DNA from: Sodalis ligni
GTDB taxonomy: Bacteria; Pseudomonadota; Gammaproteobacteria; Enterobacterales; Enterobacteriaceae
Assembly: GCF_016865525.2 (NCBI RefSeq)
Contig: NZ_CP075169.1
Span: 2,480,337-2,544,336, forward strand
DNA: 64,000 nucleotides
Reading direction: 5' to 3'
The number at the start of each line of letters is the position of its first letter. Within the stretch, counting starts at the first letter, position 1. The translations under genes were made by a program, and so were the position numbers. Shown piece after piece: positions 1-8,588 of the stretch. The notes beneath the pieces were generated by a model. That model saw only the letters and a program-made list of their open reading frames with translations. It had not been told where the DNA came from and searched no databases.

Positions 1-602
1 CCCTCAGTCCTATCGCCTCTATCAGCCAGATGTTGCAACAACATTACCGTCGCCATTCAGAAAACCTGCCCGCGGGATTTGCCGAAGGGATTGATTTGAT
101 TAACCAACGGGCAAAGGAGCTTATCGCTTTTATCAGTAGTTACCGACAGCTGAGCAAACTGGCCCCCCCGGTTAAAGCTCCGGTAGATCTGGCCTCGCTG
201 ATTGCTGAACTGCCGCTTTTGTTCTCTCACCGTGAAATCACCTTGCAGGGGCGGCGTCCGCTGATGGCTGACCTTGATCGGGTGCAAATCCATCAATTAC
301 TCATTAATCTCATCAAAAATGCTGATGAAGCGATGGCCGGCAGCACTGAATGTATTTGTATCGAATGGGCTGAAGAAAAGGGGCGATTACTGATCACTAT
401 CCTTGACCATGGGGTGGGGCTGACAAACCCCGAAAACATGTTTGTCCCCTTTTATACCACCAAGCTCAATGGCACCGGTATCGGGCTTATTTTGTGCCGA
501 CAGATTGCCGAAAGCCACGGTGGGTACTTGTCTTTGGAGAACCGTCATGAGCAAACAGGTTGCAAAGTCACCATTAATTTACCGCTGCAATCCCTTGCCT
601 GA
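1..602 (+). CDS. Sensor histidine kinase, C-terminal part (5' end outside window)
   Basis: The frame is open from the first bases of the window, so this is the 3' part of a longer gene. The start reads LSPIASISQ, which fits the stretch just after the phospho-acceptor His in NtrY-like kinases (family knowledge). The ATPase domain follows: N-box INLIKNADEAM (about 98-108 counted from Met 30), G1 box DHGVGL, then PFYTTKLNGTGIGLILC and a SHGGYL end. Such proteins phosphorylate a response regulator, and their sensor part lies upstream. The 3' end overlaps the phosphopantetheinyl transferase gene by 56 bases, so the two are probably co-transcribed. The partner regulator is not in view, and a link to the biosynthetic operon is only inferred from position. 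Confidence 0.85.
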   Translation, partial: LSPIASISQMLQQHYRRHSENLPAGFAEGIDLINQRAKELIAFISSYRQLSKLAPPVKAPVDLASLIAELPLLFSHREITLQGRRPLMADLDRVQIHQLLINLIKNADEAMAGSTECICIEWAEEKGRLLITILDHGVGLTNPENMFVPFYTTKLNGTGIGLILCRQIAESHGGYLSLENRHEQTGCKVTINLPLQSLA

Positions 603-1257
603 GCTTGCCGTGGGCCAGGGCGTTTGCCTGGTCCAGCATTTTGAAGGAACTCTGTTAGGAATGACCCTTCGCCGGCGGGCGCAACGTTGGCTGCGCCATG
701 TGCTCGCTGCTTATTTATTTCTCCCGGCTGACCAATTAACTATCGCTAGGACCCGCACAGGAAAACCCTGGCTCCCACAGCATAGCTGGCTGCGCTTTAA
801 TTTGACCCACAGTGGGGCATCAGCCGCGATTGTCCTTTGCCGCGGGCAGGATGTCGGGGTCGATCTGGAAAAGGTCAGCGGAAAAATAGCAGTGAAAAAA
901 GCGATAGCGCAGCGTTTTTTCCATCCGGACGAGCAACGCTGGCTGGCGTGCAGTGATGAAAACTACCTCCGGCGTTTTACGCAGATCTGGTGTATCAAGG
1001 AGGCCTGGCTTAAGGCTAGAGGCTCGGGGCTAACACAGCCGCTCTCCGGGTTTTGCGTCATTCCCCGGGAAACAGGACTCGCGCAGGTAGTCGTTGAGCA
1101 GCAGGATCACGTTGGGCTGATACATCATCGTTGGCTAGCGGGCGAGGACATTTTTTGTCTGGCTTATGGCGTCAGTGCGCATCGCCAGCACCCGCTGGTA
1201 AAATGGCAGGTCTATTTTCACCAAACGGGAAGTCACGGCGCTACGTATGCCGGTTAG
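547..1257 (+). CDS. 4'-phosphopantetheinyl transferase (Sfp/AcpT type)
   Basis: A protein of 236 residues that transfers phosphopantetheine from CoA to the serine of carrier proteins. The family signature is clear: GVDLEKV (metal-binding Asp/Glu), then FF.P.E..WL, and W.IKEAWLKARGSGL with the catalytic Lys. Substrate-binding residues upstream include the TRTGKPWLP stretch and FNLTHSG. I chose the ATG at 547 because the MSKQ start matches the usual family length, while the longer open frame from 442 runs through the kinase gene. It overlaps that gene by 56 bases and ends tail-to-tail with the DUF2807 gene. Beside a minus-strand operon of adenylating and condensing enzymes it is the likely activator of their missing carrier protein (inference). 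Confidence 0.92.
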   Translation: MSKQVAKSPLIYRCNPLPELAVGQGVCLVQHFEGTLLGMTLRRRAQRWLRHVLAAYLFLPADQLTIARTRTGKPWLPQHSWLRFNLTHSGASAAIVLCRGQDVGVDLEKVSGKIAVKKAIAQRFFHPDEQRWLACSDENYLRRFTQIWCIKEAWLKARGSGLTQPLSGFCVIPRETGLAQVVVEQQDHVGLIHHRWLAGEDIFCLAYGVSAHRQHPLVKWQVYFHQTGSHGATYAG

Positions 1258-1910
1258 GCGCAATCGGAGGTCGAAACCTCACTGGCGAAAGAGCCCGCTG
1301 CGCCGATATCAACCTGGGCTGATGGGCTGACAGACATCCGCGCCCCAGCCGACAGGCTGCCGCTGATCCGCGGGATATGGCATAGCGATGACTCCGCACC
1401 CATGCTCATGCGCACATTTGCAGCATCCGCCGTAAAGGGACGCGGCTTTTTATTAAAACTGCCGCCCATCGCCAAATCAAGTGTCAGTTCGTCCGTCTTG
1501 CCCTCCACCTGAATATCCGCCCCCATGCTGCCGGAAACAGCCAGTTTGGACCGATCCACCGCACATGCCGGCGCCGTGATTTTTACGCCCGCCTTTCCTG
1601 TCAAACCGCGTAGAGGACCGTTGGTATATAGAGTGATATCAAGCGTGCCAGAGACGAACCGATCGTTTTCAGCAGCGTTATTCACCAGCAATAACGCGTG
1701 ATTGTCAGCGGTTATCCGAAGCTTATTTAACGTTTCTTGAGAGCCTGACACCACCATTGATGGGGTCGCGGCGCATTTGATGGACAGGTTAATGCCCTGT
1801 CTGACCTCAACGGAGGTAAAAGGCTCAAGCGGAAACGTTTTCTCCGCTGCCAGCGCGGAGGAGCTGACCATTTCGGTTAACAGAGCAAGTATCATTAATA
1901 GAGTATTCAT
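1254..1910 (-). CDS. Secreted DUF2807 (head GIN domain) protein
   Basis: A protein of 218 residues with a Sec signal (MNTLLMILALL...SSALAAE, cleavage probably after ALA). The rest is a repetitive beta-rich chain of the DUF2807 type, with runs such as SGSMGADIQVEG, MSMGAESSL and SLSAGARMSV that suggest a right-handed beta-helix. An AGGAA ribosome site precedes the ATG at 1910; the longer frame to 2054 has no support. Function in this family is unknown, and an envelope or surface location is expected. It lies 127 bases after the P450 gene in the same direction, so it could be the last gene of the cluster or have its own promoter. It overlaps the PPTase gene tail-to-tail by four bases. Confidence 0.75.
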   Translation of the reverse strand: MNTLLMILALLTEMVSSSALAAEKTFPLEPFTSVEVRQGINLSIKCAATPSMVVSGSQETLNKLRITADNHALLLVNNAAENDRFVSGTLDITLYTNGPLRGLTGKAGVKITAPACAVDRSKLAVSGSMGADIQVEGKTDELTLDLAMGGSFNKKPRPFTADAANVRMSMGAESSLCHIPRISGSLSAGARMSVSPSAQVDIGAAGSFASEVSTSDCA

Positions 1911-2037
1911 CGTGATTCCTTGATTTAGCGTTAATGTTTCAAATGCGTGAAGCGCTTTTTCCCCACTTTCCCGAGGCCGGCCAAAGTCTACCCGGCCCGT
2001 AGGGCAACACCTGAGTGCCGGGACGGGATCTGGTGGC

Positions 2038-3354
2038 TTATACGATGGGCGCATTCTGACGGTCCGTGTTTAGAGATTCGAGAATGAAACAAACCTCGCC
2101 TCTGGGCATCGCGTTTAGCTCAAAAAGCGGGGTGAGGGCGGCTGGTAAAGTTGATGGTGCAAGAGAAAAATGAAAATGCTGACACAGCGTTGAAATGGCG
2201 GTGGTGAGCTGATCCATTGCCAATGCCATGCCGACACAGTTACGTTTCCCTACGCTGAAGGGAAAGAAATACTCGGGTGGAATTTTGTCTTTGCCAAGGA
2301 AGCGCTCCGGCTTGAAGCTGAGAGGTTCAGGCCAGTAAGCCGCATTACGATGCACCAGCCAGGGCGAAAAGAGTACCCGGGTCCCGGCGGCGATTCTGGC
2401 GCCGTCTAGGACCAGATCCTCCTGGGTTTGGCGCTCGAAAAAGGCGGCAACCGGGGTAAGTCGAAGGGACTCCCTAACAATAGCTGAAGCCATGTTGCGT
2501 TTTTCTTGTTGGCCTTCGTCGCGTACGCGCTTCTGATACTGCGGATGCTGGGACAGATGCGTCAGGCACCACAGCAGCGCAATGCCGGTGTTATCCACGC
2601 TGGCCGCCAGATTACCCAGTAACAGATTTATCACTCTCTCCTGCTCCTCAGGATTGGCATTGACATCCAGCGCCTGGCACAGGCGTTCCACCATGGTGGT
2701 ACCTTCGCGTTTTGCGCCGTCAATCAGGGGGCCAATCATCGACTTCACCTCCTGGCGGAATGCTAACAGGGCGGGATGTCGGCACAGCGCGGCATAATCC
2801 GCTACCGGCGCAGCGGCAATCAGTTGCAAATAGATATTGCGAAAATGACCAAGCAGTTTATCAAGCTGTGCCAGGCTGAGTGCCGATCCAAAAAAGCCTT
2901 CCGCAACGCCCATCAGTGCCCAGCGCAGGCAGATTTCACGCAATGAGCGTTGCTCAGGGTCCCGCAGCGTGGCCATCAGCCAGCGGGCGGAGAGTTGGGT
3001 ACCTTTTTGTAACAGCTCGGATTTGGGATTGACCAGCGGTGTGGTCAGTCTTCGTGCAAGCCGCCACTCTTCGCCTTCTCTTGAGGTCGTCAGCGCCTGG
3101 CCCAGCAGAATCCGCCCGACCGTAGAGGCGGAAGAAAGATGATCAAACCCTTTAGGAAAACTGCTTTCGTGCCCGATGAAAAACCGGATGTGCCGAGCAC
3201 CCGCCAGCAGCAATACCGCATCGTCTTTGTCGCCAATCCAGACCTTGTCGCCGTACTGACGACAGGCATTTTCCGCAATTTTCAGAAATCCCAATTTGGC
3301 ATATTTGGCGGCGGAGGAAGTAAAAAACGGAATAAAATCAGCGTTACTGGACAT
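2038..3354 (-). CDS. Cytochrome P450
   Basis: A haem monooxygenase of 438 residues. The haem loop FSVGKRNCVG holds the Cys ligand, the K-helix has ESLRL (ExxR), and the meander has PERF. The I-helix reads LAASVDNTG: the acid is present, but Asn sits where the usual catalytic Thr follows it. No membrane anchor is visible, so it is a soluble bacterial-type P450 that needs separate redox partners, none of which are nearby. The ATG at 3354 has a CAGGAG site and overlaps the upstream FabH-like gene by 11 bases, so translation is coupled. In this operon it probably hydroxylates or oxidises the assembled product or a carrier-bound intermediate (inference). Confidence 0.93.
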   Translation of the reverse strand: MSSNADFIPFFTSSAAKYAKLGFLKIAENACRQYGDKVWIGDKDDAVLLLAGARHIRFFIGHESSFPKGFDHLSSASTVGRILLGQALTTSREGEEWRLARRLTTPLVNPKSELLQKGTQLSARWLMATLRDPEQRSLREICLRWALMGVAEGFFGSALSLAQLDKLLGHFRNIYLQLIAAAPVADYAALCRHPALLAFRQEVKSMIGPLIDGAKREGTTMVERLCQALDVNANPEEQERVINLLLGNLAASVDNTGIALLWCLTHLSQHPQYQKRVRDEGQQEKRNMASAIVRESLRLTPVAAFFERQTQEDLVLDGARIAAGTRVLFSPWLVHRNAAYWPEPLSFKPERFLGKDKIPPEYFFPFSVGKRNCVGMALAMDQLTTAISTLCQHFHFSLAPSTLPAALTPLFELNAMPRGEVCFILESLNTDRQNAPIV

Positions 3355-4291
3355 GGAAAGGCTCCTGGATGGCATCTGAGGTGATCGCGGCGCACCCCAC
3401 CCAGCCACCCAGCCCCACCGAAAGCAGCAGGGCCGGCCGGCCGGTATCTTGAGGAGAGTAGCGCTTCAGTAGTAAAAGAGGATCCGTGGCATAACAGTGT
3501 CCTGTCTGACAGATAAGGTCCGTGGCGACATGCTGATGGAGATTATCAGGCTGCCGCAGCCAGGTTTGCCAACTGAGCCGGTTGATATTGTGCGGTAACA
3601 GCCAGGCGTCTTTACGTAACGGGTCGGGAAACTGTCTTAGCGCCTGCGCGATCAGGCTATCGTGAGACCGGTAAAAATGTTTGATGTCCTCCCGGCTGCC
3701 GTCAAGTCCCTGCCAGAATTCAGGATGATGAAAACAGTGAATGCCTGACACCCGGAGCTGGCCACCTCCGGGTTTGAGAAGCGCGCAGACAAAGGCGTCA
3801 CCAATCAGGGTACAGCCAGGGACATAGCGTTCCGCTAAATCAAAGTCAGCCAGGGTGTCGCCTGCCAGCAGCGCCACGCATTGATGTTTTCCCGTTGCCA
3901 GTATCCGCTCAGCCATGAGCAGTCCCCAAAATAATGTGGCGCAATTTTGCTGGTTTAGCGTTATCAGCATCGCATCGGCGGCGATACAGCCGAGCTGTTG
4001 CCGCAGCTGCGCCAGATTGACGTTTTGCCTGGAAGAATGAGCTGGCAGACCCTGTACCAGAATAACAGCATCAATTTTTTCCTCTTCGTTCAGGCTCGCC
4101 CCCGTTTGTTGCAGCAAAGAGTGAAAGCACTTACCTGCGCTCTCCTCAGCCGCCAGCGTTGCTGCTTGCTGAAAACCAAAAAGCTGGCGAAACGTCCGGG
4201 CTTCGGCCTGGCTACCGCCGCGATAGGCGATGATTTCCTCAAGTGATAATCTTGTTTGCGGAATATAGGTGAACAGCGACGAAATATTCAT
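3344..4291 (-). CDS. FabH-like (KAS III) condensing enzyme or acyltransferase, second copy
   Basis: A thiolase-fold protein of 315 residues. The nucleophile Cys lies in LNQQNCATLFWG (about residue 117) and the catalytic His in LLPHNINRLSW. The third site, normally GN(T/S) in FabH, reads TGHCYATDPLLLL, so His replaces the usual Asn. The end LLSVGLGGWVGCAA is the normal glycine-rich strand. It starts at 4291 with a GGAAGG site and shares ATGA with the preceding 284-codon thiolase-like gene, just as PqsB and PqsC are adjacent. I infer a PqsBC-like heterodimer. The reaction could be decarboxylative condensation or acyl transfer/release, and the substrate is unknown. The same GHC variant appears in the copy at 6300-7283. 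Confidence 0.8.
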   Translation of the reverse strand: MNISSLFTYIPQTRLSLEEIIAYRGGSQAEARTFRQLFGFQQAATLAAEESAGKCFHSLLQQTGASLNEEEKIDAVILVQGLPAHSSRQNVNLAQLRQQLGCIAADAMLITLNQQNCATLFWGLLMAERILATGKHQCVALLAGDTLADFDLAERYVPGCTLIGDAFVCALLKPGGGQLRVSGIHCFHHPEFWQGLDGSREDIKHFYRSHDSLIAQALRQFPDPLRKDAWLLPHNINRLSWQTWLRQPDNLHQHVATDLICQTGHCYATDPLLLLKRYSPQDTGRPALLLSVGLGGWVGCAAITSDAIQEPFHVQ

Positions 4292-5142
4292 ACCGGACCT
4301 TCCGTGGCCGCCAGTCCGCACAGGCTTATATAGCCGTTATTTTCGCTGATCAGTAGATATTCTCGTTCTGGTTGCCCTATTGCGCGCAAGGCTACGAATG
4401 GTGCGGCGCAAAGAAGATGCGGATTGACTGCGAACGTGGCATATCCTGGGGGAAGTGAATTCAGCAGCGGGCCGGGGCCAATCAGCGTCAAACGCTCTTT
4501 AGCGAGGCCAAAATGGTCGATGGCCTGCGATATCACGTCAAGCGGCGGCTGTGTGAAGGCGGAGCGCATGAAGCCCCGATAGCGCAATCCGCGCCGTTGC
4601 GTATTCACCAGACATACGCAGGCGTTGTTTTCAGGCTGCAGACTGTTCATCAATGGTGAAAAATACATCAGGCTTTTCTGCTCGGCAATGAGTAACAGTC
4701 CGTCCTCATCTTTGCCCGCCAGACAGTCATTCAGACCATCGAGGGCAAACAGGCCGGCATCTGGCCCGCGGTCGCTGATGGCCAGTGCCAGACAGGCGCA
4801 AAGACGCAGTCGATGAATGGCGGCGTTCACCACTGAACTGCCCATGTGCAGATCCGGCGTCCAATGCGCCATCAATACGGTTTTCACTCTTTTGGGATGA
4901 ATGACCGAGGTTAGCCGGGGGAGCAACATGGCTATCATGTCGCTGAAGGCAGCTCGCTCATGACTGGTCACCCAGTCATGAACCTGTTCATCTTGCTCAC
5001 CCAACGTCTCACCGTTTGCCGCGAAAAAATGTTGGACATAAGAGCGCCAGTGCGGAATATCCGTTTCCCACTCCGGTTGGGGAACTTCGGTATGATGAAA
5101 CGACTGGCAGACAATATCGGCAGGATCAAGGCAGATCATCAC
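4288..5142 (-). CDS. Thiolase-fold protein without visible active site, possible PqsB-like partner
   Basis: A 284-residue protein with weak but recognisable thiolase-like organisation: LMAHWTPDLHMGSS, then CACLALAISDRGPDAGLFALDGL, then the terminal REYLLISENNGYISLCG strand. No Cys-His pair in the expected places is visible. Its length matches PqsB (about 283 residues), the non-catalytic partner of PqsC. The gene directly precedes a FabH-like gene and overlaps it by four bases, so a structural partner role is a reasonable inference rather than a demonstrated one. Start is GTG at 5142 or ATG at 5139, both after a GAGGAG site. It overlaps the end of the upstream flavoprotein gene by 17 bases. 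It could also be a decayed KAS. Confidence 0.55.
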   Translation of the reverse strand: MMICLDPADIVCQSFHHTEVPQPEWETDIPHWRSYVQHFFAANGETLGEQDEQVHDWVTSHERAAFSDMIAMLLPRLTSVIHPKRVKTVLMAHWTPDLHMGSSVVNAAIHRLRLCACLALAISDRGPDAGLFALDGLNDCLAGKDEDGLLLIAEQKSLMYFSPLMNSLQPENNACVCLVNTQRRGLRYRGFMRSAFTQPPLDVISQAIDHFGLAKERLTLIGPGPLLNSLPPGYATFAVNPHLLCAAPFVALRAIGQPEREYLLISENNGYISLCGLAATEGPV

Positions 5143-6256
5143 AAGCGTCTCCTCGGATGACGGACGGACGGGGGCTATTTAGCAAGTGGATATTGCTGAC
5201 ACCTTCCATATATTCAAATGCGAAGCAGTCACGATAGCGCTTGCGCAGTAACGCCTCTTCCAGCCAGTCATCCCGGTTCAGCCAATGCGGCAGGTGACGC
5301 GCGGTCTCCTCCACCAGACGGGTTGCATTCAGCTTGAGCTGGCTCGTGAGGGCATATTGATGCTGACCTGCAGTATATCCTTCCGCCAGATGGAGCATTT
5401 GCTGAAATACCGCATGATATTTGCGCCATTGCCTGGCAACCCAGCTCCGCGCGGCGCCCGATAAGTGCCGTGCCTCAAGCGCGGTCAGTAGGCCGAAGGT
5501 AGTGCCAAGTGCCATCGCGGCCACCATAGGGCGATGGCGTTCAAACACCATGCTTAGGGAATTGAGCCCATGCCGTAAGCCACGGCTGTCATGACCCAGA
5601 ATATCCTCTTCTTTTATCAGCAGATTTTTAAAAGACAGACGGGTTAGCGAAGCACCGGCCAATCCGAAGGTATCGAGCAGTTCGCGCTGCATCGCGTCTT
5701 TTATCTCGTCGGGAAACACCATTACCAATCGTTGACTATGCCGGTAACGCGCGAAGACGATGCCTACGCTGGCCCGCATGGCGCCCCCAATCAGCATTTT
5801 TGTGCCATTTAGCCACCAGCCTTGCGCATTGTGCGTGAGTTCACTGGAGATAGCTGTGGCATCTGAACCTACCTCCGGCTCCGTTACCGCGAAAAATGTC
5901 CAGGCGGGGCGGTGAGCAAAGCAGGCAAAAAAGCGCGCCTGCTGTTGTTCCGTACCCAGCGTCAGAATAGCACGGGTACCGAGAGACGCGCCGGGTAGCA
6001 GCATCATGGCACTGGCGTCTATCCGGCTTAGGTATTCTATGATTTGCAGATGCTGGGTATAATCGACAGCGGAAAAAGCCGGTGTTTCCCATGGGTTGAA
6101 GCGTGAAGGTATACCGATACAGGCAATGCTCATCAGCGCCGGGTGGTCAAAACAGGCCACTGCCTGCTGTTGGTCATGTTCCGCGAGCCGTCCGGCAGCG
6201 AGCAGACGCTCTGTTAGCTCATAAAGTTGTGGATAGCGGTTGGCGATATCAGTCAT
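5126..6256 (-). CDS. Acyl-CoA dehydrogenase-like flavoprotein (second copy)
   Basis: A protein of 376 residues with the acyl-CoA dehydrogenase FAD motif FFAVTEPEVGSDATA (about 137-151) and WWLNGTKMLIGGA after it. Near the C-terminus is FEYMEGVSNIHLLN, which places a Glu where many family members have the catalytic base. In natural-product operons such enzymes oxidise aminoacyl or acyl groups bound to carrier proteins (as in prolyl-to-pyrrolyl conversion), and the adenylating enzymes of this operon suggest that kind of substrate. It starts at ATG 6256 with only a weak ribosome site and follows the broken FabH-like gene by about 43 bases. Its paralogue lies at 8573-9721. The exact substrate is unknown. 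Confidence 0.82.
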   Translation of the reverse strand: MTDIANRYPQLYELTERLLAAGRLAEHDQQQAVACFDHPALMSIACIGIPSRFNPWETPAFSAVDYTQHLQIIEYLSRIDASAMMLLPGASLGTRAILTLGTEQQQARFFACFAHRPAWTFFAVTEPEVGSDATAISSELTHNAQGWWLNGTKMLIGGAMRASVGIVFARYRHSQRLVMVFPDEIKDAMQRELLDTFGLAGASLTRLSFKNLLIKEEDILGHDSRGLRHGLNSLSMVFERHRPMVAAMALGTTFGLLTALEARHLSGAARSWVARQWRKYHAVFQQMLHLAEGYTAGQHQYALTSQLKLNATRLVEETARHLPHWLNRDDWLEEALLRKRYRDCFAFEYMEGVSNIHLLNSPRPSVIRGDACDDLP

Positions 6257-6299
6257 GAGTGATTAGAGCATTCATGTAAAGGGAAACATGAGTGTTAAC

Positions 6300-7283
6300 T
6301 TAAACCTGATTAATATCAGGATATTGCTTCAGATTGCAAAAGACGGGAATTTCATTGCCAGCGGATAATTCCAGCAGCAATGAGGAGAAGGTGGCCCCCA
6401 GCCCAACGCTGACCAACATCACTTTGTCTCCCCGCGAAAGCCGCTGTTGCCGGATGAGGGTGGCCAGATTCAGGTAAGGATCCGCACCGAAACAATGGCC
6501 GTAACGGGACACATTTTCCAAAAGATCTTTTGGCGGGGAATGCCGAGCTCATCAGCCAGTTTTGCCAGGATGAGAGATTAACATTGTGAGGGCAATCCAG
6601 GCCAGAGAATCCTGAGTGTTATCGAAATGGCTCAGGGCGTTGCGCATTGCATCCTTAATGAACGCGAAATAGGCGTTGGCGAACCGCGACGTTTTGCTGG
6701 ACTCATTACCCCGTTGCAGGCTGAATTCGCCAGCCTGCATGCTGTATCTGGCCGCTACTTTACAGCGTTCGCCCGACTTGCTGAGCAGGACCGCACAGGC
6801 CGCTTCCCCCATAATCGTGGTGTCGTCAATCAGTTCCACTTTCGGATGAAAGGCTTTTTCTCCCACCAGCAACAGGGCATATTCTCCCTCCTTCAGGCGG
6901 TTACATACATATTCCACGGCGGAAAGAGATGTCGCGCAATGCCCCATCGTCAGGCTGGTGTAATGGATGTCCTCAGCAAATCCCGCCTCGGTGAGCAGCG
7001 CTTTGCCTGACCGGTGAAAAGGGCGTATGCACGGCAGGGTGTGGGCATGCACGACGTGACGAATGTGAGCAATCAGGTCTGAATGATGAGCGGCAAATTG
7101 CCGCAACATCGGCCGGAACAGATCGTCGAGCGAGCCAGGCTGGCGCGGGAAGCTGTTAAGCCCATAGAAGCGCGCAAACATCCTGACGTCAAGAGGCGTC
7201 AGCCGCAATGAGGCCGCGACTTCAGTTAGTGATTTACGCTGTTCGGGAATATACACAGTGATGGACTCAATATGTCCTAGCAT
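6300..7283 (-). pseudogene. FabH-like (KAS III) gene, first copy, with three one-base losses
   Basis: The first part (to the TGA at 6552) has SLTMGHCATSLSAVEYV with the nucleophile Cys and TTIMGEAACAVLL. The end (6521-6300) has ENVSRYGHCFGADPYLNL, VMLVSVGLGATFS and a normal stop. Between them the reading frame changes three times. Adding one base at the G-run 6590-6592, one at about 6553 and one at the A-run 6520-6523 gives a continuous protein through APHNVNLSSWQNWL, which contains the expected catalytic His. The three losses add up to one codon, so both ends are in the same frame. Start is ATG 7283 (AAGGGGA site), overlapping the hydrolase gene by 17 bases. Role as for the second copy. Whether it is broken in the cell or only in the sequence is open. 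Confidence 0.8.
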
Positions 7284-8091
7284 AGTTTTTCCCCTTGTCC
7301 TGGTCAGCATTTGTCGCACAAAGAAAGGCGGCCAGTACCTGCTGGGTGCGCTGATGGGAAAGGATCCCCATATGACCGGTATCTTCAATCACCTCCAATT
7401 GGCTATTTGGCAACTGTGCCTGAATTTGCTGGGCATCGGCAAAGTGGATTTTGCGATCTTGTTTTGCATGCACGATCAACACGCGCGCCGCGTTGAAAGT
7501 ATAAAGCGACTCTGTCTGCAGAGCCGTTGGCACGGGGTAGCGGCTCTGGTAATAGGCGCAAAGTGATGTTAGGTAATGCTCTGCAACATGATTTTGCATT
7601 AGGTAATGCCGCAGCAGGCTGTAGAAGGATGCTGGCGCAGACAGTAAAACCAGCTGGTTGAAACGAAACCCAAGCCAGTAGGAAAGCGCAGTGATGATCC
7701 CGCCCGCCGAATGGGCAATCACCGCATCAAAAGTGCCAAAGGTCTTTTGCATCATTAACAATAATTGACACTGGCAAGTAAAATCACAGCAAGCCGGAGC
7801 GAGGGGATCATGGCCTAATAAAAAAGGCATATAGACACGGTATCCCCTGGCATGAAGCAAATTTTTCGTCAGAGACAGCATCATTGGATGTCCCCCCCAA
7901 CCGTGCAGCAACAAAGCATTTTTCGCCTGCGGATCCCGGTTCTCATTTATCAGTACACGCGTACGGTGCTCGCCACAGCAAAGGGTTTCCGTGGTCATCG
8001 CGGCCAATTGTTGCGACTCCGCGGTGCGCATGGGGAACATTGCAGGTCTAGCCAGTCGGGCGATGAGTAAAGCAAGCTGGGTATCCATCAT
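7267..8091 (-). CDS. Alpha/beta hydrolase (possible thioesterase)
   Basis: A 274-residue alpha/beta hydrolase. The oxyanion region is LLHGWGGHP (about residues 61-69), the nucleophile elbow is AHSAGG (Ser, G-x-S-x-G variant with Ala first), the acid is probably Asp in VHAKQDRKIH, and the catalytic His is in DTGHMGIL near the C-terminus. It could release the product from a carrier or remove stalled groups, a common job of such enzymes in biosynthetic operons (inference). It begins at 8091 in a TAATG junction with the preceding 165-codon gene and overlaps the FabH-like gene downstream. No signal peptide, so cytoplasmic. Confidence 0.82.
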   Translation of the reverse strand: MMDTQLALLIARLARPAMFPMRTAESQQLAAMTTETLCCGEHRTRVLINENRDPQAKNALLLHGWGGHPMMLSLTKNLLHARGYRVYMPFLLGHDPLAPACCDFTCQCQLLLMMQKTFGTFDAVIAHSAGGIITALSYWLGFRFNQLVLLSAPASFYSLLRHYLMQNHVAEHYLTSLCAYYQSRYPVPTALQTESLYTFNAARVLIVHAKQDRKIHFADAQQIQAQLPNSQLEVIEDTGHMGILSHQRTQQVLAAFLCATNADQDKGKNYARTY

Positions 8092-8588
8092 TACTCCGAG
8101 GTTTGCGCAGAGAAAATCAGATGGTGCATCCCTGCCTGCTGAGGAGTGGGATCCCGGCTCAGCCGCTGCAGTGGATCATACAGATAAAGCAATCGCTGTC
8201 CGGGGAGAAGTAGGGTGCTTGCGAGCGTACAGGCCTCATCTCGATCAAAATGGCCGCTGCATATTCCCCAGGCTTCTACAAACCCTGAACAGTGCGAAAG
8301 CAGGCTTTGAAGCAAGGGCGTGGCTCCGCGCGCCGCCGGGTAAAGAGAGTCGTAAACCAGCAGGGTAGGATAGGGCTCGAGGGCGACCCGGCAACAAAGT
8401 TCCACTACGGCTTTAGCGTGAAGACGGTGTCCACAATCATTTTCCGGCCAGTGGTGATACCAACCGCTTTCCGCACGACACCGTCGGGTAGCAATAAAGT
8501 GCCGGCTGTCGGGAATTATAGCTTCACTGGTACTGCGTATCGTCAGCAGGCCCTGTGCGAGCAGGGCGGCGCTCATCGGCATTCGCAC
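8091..8588 (-). CDS. Protein of unknown function in biosynthetic operon (possible thiolase-like half)
   Basis: A 165-residue protein that I do not recognise. It is Cys- and His-rich (GWYHHWPENDCGHRLH, VVELCC, SHCSGF), with a hydrophobic core containing LLVYDSLYPAARGATPLLQ and TLLLPGQRLLYLYD. The spacing of the last strand-like stretch slightly resembles the N-terminal half of thiolase-fold proteins, similar to the 284-residue protein in this operon, but the likeness is weak. It overlaps the end of the upstream flavoprotein gene by 16 bases and joins the hydrolase gene through TAATG, so it is clearly an operon member and likely translated. No signal peptide or membrane segment. Confidence 0.6.
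   Translation of the reverse strand: MRMPMSAALLAQGLLTIRSTSEAIIPDSRHFIATRRCRAESGWYHHWPENDCGHRLHAKAVVELCCRVALEPYPTLLVYDSLYPAARGATPLLQSLLSHCSGFVEAWGICSGHFDRDEACTLASTLLLPGQRLLYLYDPLQRLSRDPTPQQAGMHHLIFSAQTSE

Noticed and set aside
6515..6595. Programmed frameshifting in the FabH-like gene
   Set aside because: Three separate shifts without slippery heptamers or evident pseudoknots are better explained by error or decay.
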